The notes under the pieces were generated by a model, which saw nothing but the letters and a program-made list of their open reading frames with translations, was not told the origin of the DNA and did no database searches. The translations under genes were made by a program, and so were the position numbers. Shown here piece after piece: positions 16,256 through 18,900 of a stretch of DNA of 18,900 nt; within the stretch, counting starts at the first letter, position 1; every line of letters begins with the position of its first letter. The stretch lies in NCBI GenBank assembly GCA_039817885.1, contig JBCBUY010000056.1, forward strand, positions 1 through 18,900. Direction: 5' to 3'. The DNA comes from CALLCD01 sp039817885 (GTDB taxonomy: Bacteria > Pseudomonadota > Alphaproteobacteria > Caulobacterales > Hyphomonadaceae).

Positions 16256-17038
16256 CTACGCCTGTGCGTCGTAATAGTATCGCTTTAGCCATTGCGCGAG
16301 GCCGTCTAGCCCTGGAAACAACATCCGCTCCGTGATGTTCGATTTATCCAGTCGGTCGCGGACCAGCCAGAGAAGGGTTTTCGGTATAATGATCTTATGA
16401 TGCTCCGTCTGCGTCGTGCGCAACCAGTGATCCACCTTGATCTCCGGATCGGACATGAATGAAAAGATCGCATACTGATTGATGATCCGGCCATCGAGGG
16501 ATGGTGGCTCGAAGAAGCTGAGAAACGGCTTGTCATCCAGCGCGTAATATTTCTCTACGGAGGATGAAACATGTTCGAGGATATCCGTGGTCAGAATCGA
16601 GTTGCCCTGGCGGCGCATTTCCTCGCGCACGGGCTGCGGCAGATAATCCTGCAATTGCCAGAAATTCACCGCCCAGACGGCGCAATCGGAATCGAACTGT
16701 TCATAATCGGCCGTTGCAAAGTGCAGGGCGATGAGCGGCGAGTAGGACCAGTCGAGCAGGCGGGTGGGCAAGCCATGATGCTGGGCAAGGGCGAGCCAGA
16801 GCCAGTCCGACTCCGGTGGGTTTTCGATCTGCGCGTATTTCTGAAAATTGCGAAGCAGATGGTTTTCGAGTGATACGGATTTGTGGCGTTGTAGGGAGGT
16901 CGACAAATCGAAGTCGGCGTTTTGCAGGCCGCGATAGACGATGCCATTGCGATGCCGCCCAATTTCTCGATTGAGGTCATTCTCGAACAGGGCCTCCATC
17001 AGCTCCTGCCATGAGTTCACAACGATATCTCGCCCCAT
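16256..17038 (-). CDS. FRG-domain protein (stand-alone)
   Basis: A 260-aa soluble protein from ATG 17038, preceded by a G-rich ribosome binding site; a longer frame to 17095 adds 19 residues without one. The FRG domain spans about residues 10-260: NSWQELMEAL, the signature VYRGLQNADFDLSTSLQR near 34-51 and AQHHGLPTRLLDWSYSPLIALHFA at 85-108, the most conserved segment. The FRG name comes from the conserved F/Y-R-G. Biochemical activity is not established to my knowledge; FRG proteins occur often on mobile and phage-defence-associated loci. No partner gene is adjacent apart from decayed sequences upstream. A role in defence is inference from the family's habit and the accessory context. Confidence 0.85.
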   Translation of the reverse strand: MGRDIVVNSWQELMEALFENDLNREIGRHRNGIVYRGLQNADFDLSTSLQRHKSVSLENHLLRNFQKYAQIENPPESDWLWLALAQHHGLPTRLLDWSYSPLIALHFATADYEQFDSDCAVWAVNFWQLQDYLPQPVREEMRRQGNSILTTDILEHVSSSVEKYYALDDKPFLSFFEPPSLDGRIINQYAIFSFMSDPEIKVDHWLRTTQTEHHKIIIPKTLLWLVRDRLDKSNITERMLFPGLDGLAQWLKRYYYDAQA

Positions 17039-17118
17039 ATTGCCCCCCGAAAGACTTGCCGTCCCCTTTTTGTCACTCAATCTGGCGGGTGGCAAACCTG
17101 GGGAGTGGGGGGCGTGTG

Positions 17119-17367
17119 CTAGGGGATAGGCTTTGACCAGAGCTGCGGCTGGGCGGTGATCACCTCTTCGGCGCAGCCTTCCTCCCAGGGGAAGAGGCCA
17201 TCGCGCGCGCCGGGCCAGGCGATTTGGTAGACGGGCGGGTGGCCGTCTTGGCCCTGATCGTTCCAGAACCAGTTCGCAGAGGTGGCATATTCGGTAAAGA
17301 GATCAGGGTGGTCGCCCCTGCCGGGGGCTCCGCTTAGCTCACTCCAGCGCTTCATTTTCATTGACAT
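17119..17367 (-). pseudogene. C-terminal remnant of a DUF4262-like gene
   Basis: An 82-codon frame. Residues about 24-78 (LFTEYATSANWFWND...PPVYQIAWPG, then GLFPWEEG and a final AQPQLW) resemble the C-terminal third of DUF4262 proteins, where a WPD-x-x-GxFPW-x-x-G...QP-x-L pattern is usual. The first ~22 residues are unlike that family, and the ATG itself lies at the edge of a palindromic element. There is no signature from the family's N-terminal half (YTIGL). I infer a 5'-truncated gene. It sits 80 bases upstream of the FRG gene on the same strand. The alternative is a genuine small protein. Confidence 0.5.
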
Positions 17368-17473
17368 CCCGGGCGGAGCGTAGCGGAGACCCGGGACCCA
17401 GAAACAACTGGTGCGCTTTTAATACTGGGTCCCGGCTCAGCGGCACTGGCGTGCCTTGGCCGGGATGACAAAG
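17362..17473. repeat. Palindromic repeat element, copy 1
   Basis: About 112 bases bounded by an imperfect terminal inverted repeat, TGACATCCCGG at the left and CCGGGATGACA at the right. An inner inverted repeat, CCGGGACCCAG and CTGGGTCCCGG, folds into a long hairpin. It is the same orientation and nearly the same length as copy 2, with the arms strongly conserved and the middle divergent. Such GTCATCCCGG-type palindromes are dispersed repeats in many proteobacteria. The 17368-17739 stretch holds only these elements, a 46-base spacer, a gene fragment and a promoter start. Confidence 0.8.
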
Positions 17474-17519
17474 GACGGATGTGTTCCGCATCTCCCGATG
17501 CTTCCCGCTCACCTCAAAT

Positions 17520-17630
17520 TGTCATCCCGGGCGTAGCGCAGCGGAGACCCGGGACCTAGAAACTCATGGCACATTTTAAATTACTGGGTCCCGGATATGC
17601 TCGCTTCGCGACCATTCCGGGATGACAAGG
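17520..17630. repeat. Palindromic repeat element, copy 2
   Basis: About 111 bases, starting TGTCATCCCGGGCG and ending CCGGGATGACAAGG; the terminal inverted repeat TGTCATCCCGG/CCGGGATGACA is perfect here. The inner arms CCGGGACCTAG and CTGGGTCCCGG are almost complementary. It lies 46 bases from copy 1 in direct orientation. There is no coding capacity, so mobilisation would need enzymes acting in trans. Confidence 0.8.
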
Positions 17631-17645
17631 ATGGGGTGGACCTGC

Positions 17646-17717
17646 TTAGGAGAAGCGCCGATGCGCTTCGATCTGGGCGAGGATGTTCTGTTCCTTGTCG
17701 TTATAGGGTGGGGGCAT
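17646..17717 (-). pseudogene. Possible N-terminal remnant of the same DUF4262-like gene
   Basis: A 23-codon frame on the minus strand, ATG 17717 to TAA 17648-17646. It reads MPPPYNDKEQNILAQIEAH then RRFS. The DKEQ-x-ILAQIEAH part resembles the start of DUF4262 proteins (a charged helix ending I-x-x-H/YGWHV). It points in the same direction as the C-terminal remnant at 17119-17367, with the two palindromic elements between. The assignment from so few residues is tentative; chance similarity is possible. Confidence 0.3.
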
Positions 17718-17731
17718 TCCAATTCTGTCCG

Positions 17732-17760
17732 GTGACCAATTGCTCTACTTAAGTTATAAC
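17732..17760 (+). promoter_or_regulatory. Predicted sigma-70 promoter of the AT-rich membrane-protein gene
   Basis: A -35-like GTGACC (17732-17737) and a -10-like TATAAC (17755-17760) are separated by exactly 17 bases. They lie 58 bases before the chosen ATG at 17818. Confidence 0.45.
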
Positions 17761-17772
17761 CTTGGCCGATAC

Positions 17773-17786
17773 ATCCTAAATAGGAT
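17773..17786. promoter_or_regulatory. Palindrome between promoter and start codon, possible operator
   Basis: ATCCTA-AA-TAGGAT is a perfect 6-bp inverted repeat starting 12 bases after the predicted -10, near the expected transcript start. It is a good position for a repressor site, but its binding protein is unknown. Confidence 0.35.
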
Positions 17787-17817
17787 AAGAATTTTTTGGG
17801 TTTTTGGGGGTATAGCA

Positions 17818-18597
17818 ATGGGCGGCAAAGGCACTTTTTTATTTCATGTAACGCTTACAGTATTCCTGTTGATGGGACTGTTGGGTTACGTTTGGAAATG
17901 GGCAAACGGTAACCCACCAGTCGGCGTTGAGAGCTTTCTGGCGTCTGTGATTATTACCAGCTTATCTTGGACTTTGTCATCATACATAGCTTCCACTTCT
18001 GCGAGATCGAAAGCGCAGTCAGCTGAGCAAGACCGAATTGACTCTATTGCTGAGCAAGCGAGTAAAAAGCTATCTCATCAATCAACGCACTTGTTTGCGA
18101 TCGAACAGCATATAAATGAGGTCCTACTCGATAAGTACTATGATGACGGGCAATTGGATAGAACGGACATAGTATCTTTAGTCCAGATGATTCAAATTGT
18201 TCGGAGGAACAATACTGGTTTGGAAGAGGATTGGTGTGGTGTTGCTTCGAAGGATTTAAGTAAGACGATCAGAGATCGTCTTATAGATCTCGAACAAGAC
18301 TTTAATCTGTCTCCAGCAGAGCGGGCTGACAAAATAAGAGAAAGACTGGCGACCAAAGATGTCGGTGGACTGCCCATATCTTCAATACCAGCGACGAGAG
18401 TTGATCAGAAACCTAAAGTTATCAGATACAAAGAGGTTGAAATATTATCGCGCTCCGACTCCCAACTTCAAGGGATAGTAAGAGTCTCAACTCGACGACC
18501 AACAGACTACCTTACTATTCCCGTTAGTATTTCTCCCCCGCTCAACAAACTTCCTGACCTGAGCCCTTTGTGTCCCTCGTTTATTTCGAGAGTCTGA
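17818..18597 (+). CDS. Two-helix membrane protein of unknown function, 3' end replaced by an insertion sequence
   Basis: A 259-codon frame from ATG 17818, preceded by GGGGGT at good spacing; the longest frame starts at 17740, upstream of that site and over the promoter. Two hydrophobic helices (about residues 7-27 and 41-59) form a hairpin anchor; the remaining ~200 residues are polar and largely helical (SARSKAQSAEQDRIDSIAEQ, SLVQMIQIVRRN, SPAERADKIRERLA), probably cytoplasmic. I recognise no family or catalytic motif. Base use is unlike the neighbours: lines 18061 and 18121 have 22 and 24 G+C of 60, against 42 of 60 at 11461. This suggests horizontal transfer. The last ~14 codons lie inside the IS3-family element, so the original C-terminus is lost or displaced and function is uncertain. 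Confidence 0.6.
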   Translation: MGGKGTFLFHVTLTVFLLMGLLGYVWKWANGNPPVGVESFLASVIITSLSWTLSSYIASTSARSKAQSAEQDRIDSIAEQASKKLSHQSTHLFAIEQHINEVLLDKYYDDGQLDRTDIVSLVQMIQIVRRNNTGLEEDWCGVASKDLSKTIRDRLIDLEQDFNLSPAERADKIRERLATKDVGGLPISSIPATRVDQKPKVIRYKEVEILSRSDSQLQGIVRVSTRRPTDYLTIPVSISPPLNKLPDLSPLCPSFISRV

Positions 18598-18900
18598 TCC
18601 TTTCATAGTTGATGTTTTGGTTACTGGCGAGCGTGTCGGGAGCGTTGCTCTCCACAAGCTCGAGCGACCGACGCGCTGCGGGCGTTAGCCCGCCCAAAGA
18701 TGAGTGAGGCCGGTGGTGGTTATAGTCGTGTCTCCAGCGTGCGAGGATCTTTCTGGCGTGGGAGAGGCTGTCGAAGACTTCCTCGTTCAGACACTCGTCG
18801 CGGAGCTTGCCATTAAAGCTTTCGACGATCGCGTTCTGGGTTGGCTTACCCGGCGCGATATAATGCCAGGCGATGCCCGTATCATTCTGCCATTCCAGGA
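18555..18900 (-). mobile_element. IS3-family insertion sequence, one terminus (rest beyond right edge)
   Basis: The element appears to end at TGACCTGAGCCC (from 18555), a TG-starting terminus of the kind found at IS3-family ends, lying 26 bases beyond the transposase stop. The rest of the element, the other inverted repeat and any target duplication lie outside the window, so the exact boundary is inferred. Confidence 0.6.
18581..18900 (-). CDS. IS3-family transposase (OrfB), C-terminal 106 residues
   Basis: The minus strand is open from the window edge to TAA (18583-18581). It encodes the end of an rve-type integrase core. GKPTQNAIVESFNGKLRDEC contains the catalytic Glu of the DDE triad (VESFNG), and HDYNHHRPHSSLGGLTPA is the classical IS3 OrfB C-terminal motif. 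The first two Asp residues and OrfA lie outside the window. The visible part has no stop or frameshift, so the element could be intact. It catalyses transposition of the insertion sequence through a circular intermediate, as known for the family. Confidence 0.93.
   Translation of the reverse strand, partial: LEWQNDTGIAWHYIAPGKPTQNAIVESFNGKLRDECLNEEVFDSLSHARKILARWRHDYNHHRPHSSLGGLTPAARRSLELVESNAPDTLASNQNINYERIRLSK

Noticed and set aside
17576..17818. An 80-codon minus-strand frame across palindromic copy 2 and the promoter of the AT-rich gene
   Set aside because: It runs through the repeat and promoter sequences, has no family resemblance and no ribosome binding site.
1..18900. CRISPR array or replication origin
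   Set aside because: No regularly spaced direct repeats and no cluster of DnaA-box-like sequences were seen; the only repeats are the two palindromic copies.

Overview
The window is an alphaproteobacterial chromosome segment, most likely from Caulobacterales (Hyphomonadaceae or a close relative). Three things point there. One is the operon DUF3576 lipoprotein - leuS - lptE - holA. Another is a CenR-type response regulator together with an NtrZ-like periplasmic protein. The third is a perfect CtrA-type box (TTAA-N7-TTAA) with clustered GANTC (CcrM) sites. The core is GC-rich; only the last ~0.9 kb before the right-hand transposase is clearly AT-richer.

Layout. 1-1210 (minus): a partial unknown membrane-associated gene, then hisB. 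1332-3047 (plus): an inner-membrane GGDEF/EAL protein whose GGDEF signature is degenerate and whose EAL domain looks intact. 3059-3135 (minus): tRNA-Arg(CCT) with encoded CCA and a recognisable promoter. 3239-4018 (plus): a nuclease-fold lipoprotein, tail-to-tail with the next operon. 4008-8536 (minus): DUF3576 lipoprotein, leuS, lptE and holA, tightly packed with ATGA overlaps. 8648-10360 (plus): a porin, then the NtrZ-like gene behind the CtrA-type box. 10397-11711: a ThiE/TenI-like gene and a YggS-like gene, head to head with start codons one base apart. 11708-13001: an L,D-transpeptidase and cenR, divergent; both concern the cell envelope. 13036-15537 (minus): M61 peptidase, DUF2164 and VOC genes in a row. 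15821-16213 (plus): a small lipoprotein, preceded by a stretch with a terminator-like hairpin.

From about 16.25 kb the window becomes accessory. It holds a stand-alone FRG-domain protein, a decayed DUF4262-like gene whose two ends flank a pair of ~110-bp palindromic elements, and an AT-rich two-helix membrane protein gene with its own promoter and a possible operator. The end of that last gene is overwritten by the terminus of an IS3-family element that runs off the right edge. I see no complete known defence system. The FRG protein and the AT-rich membrane protein are the best candidates for unexplored accessory or defence biology.
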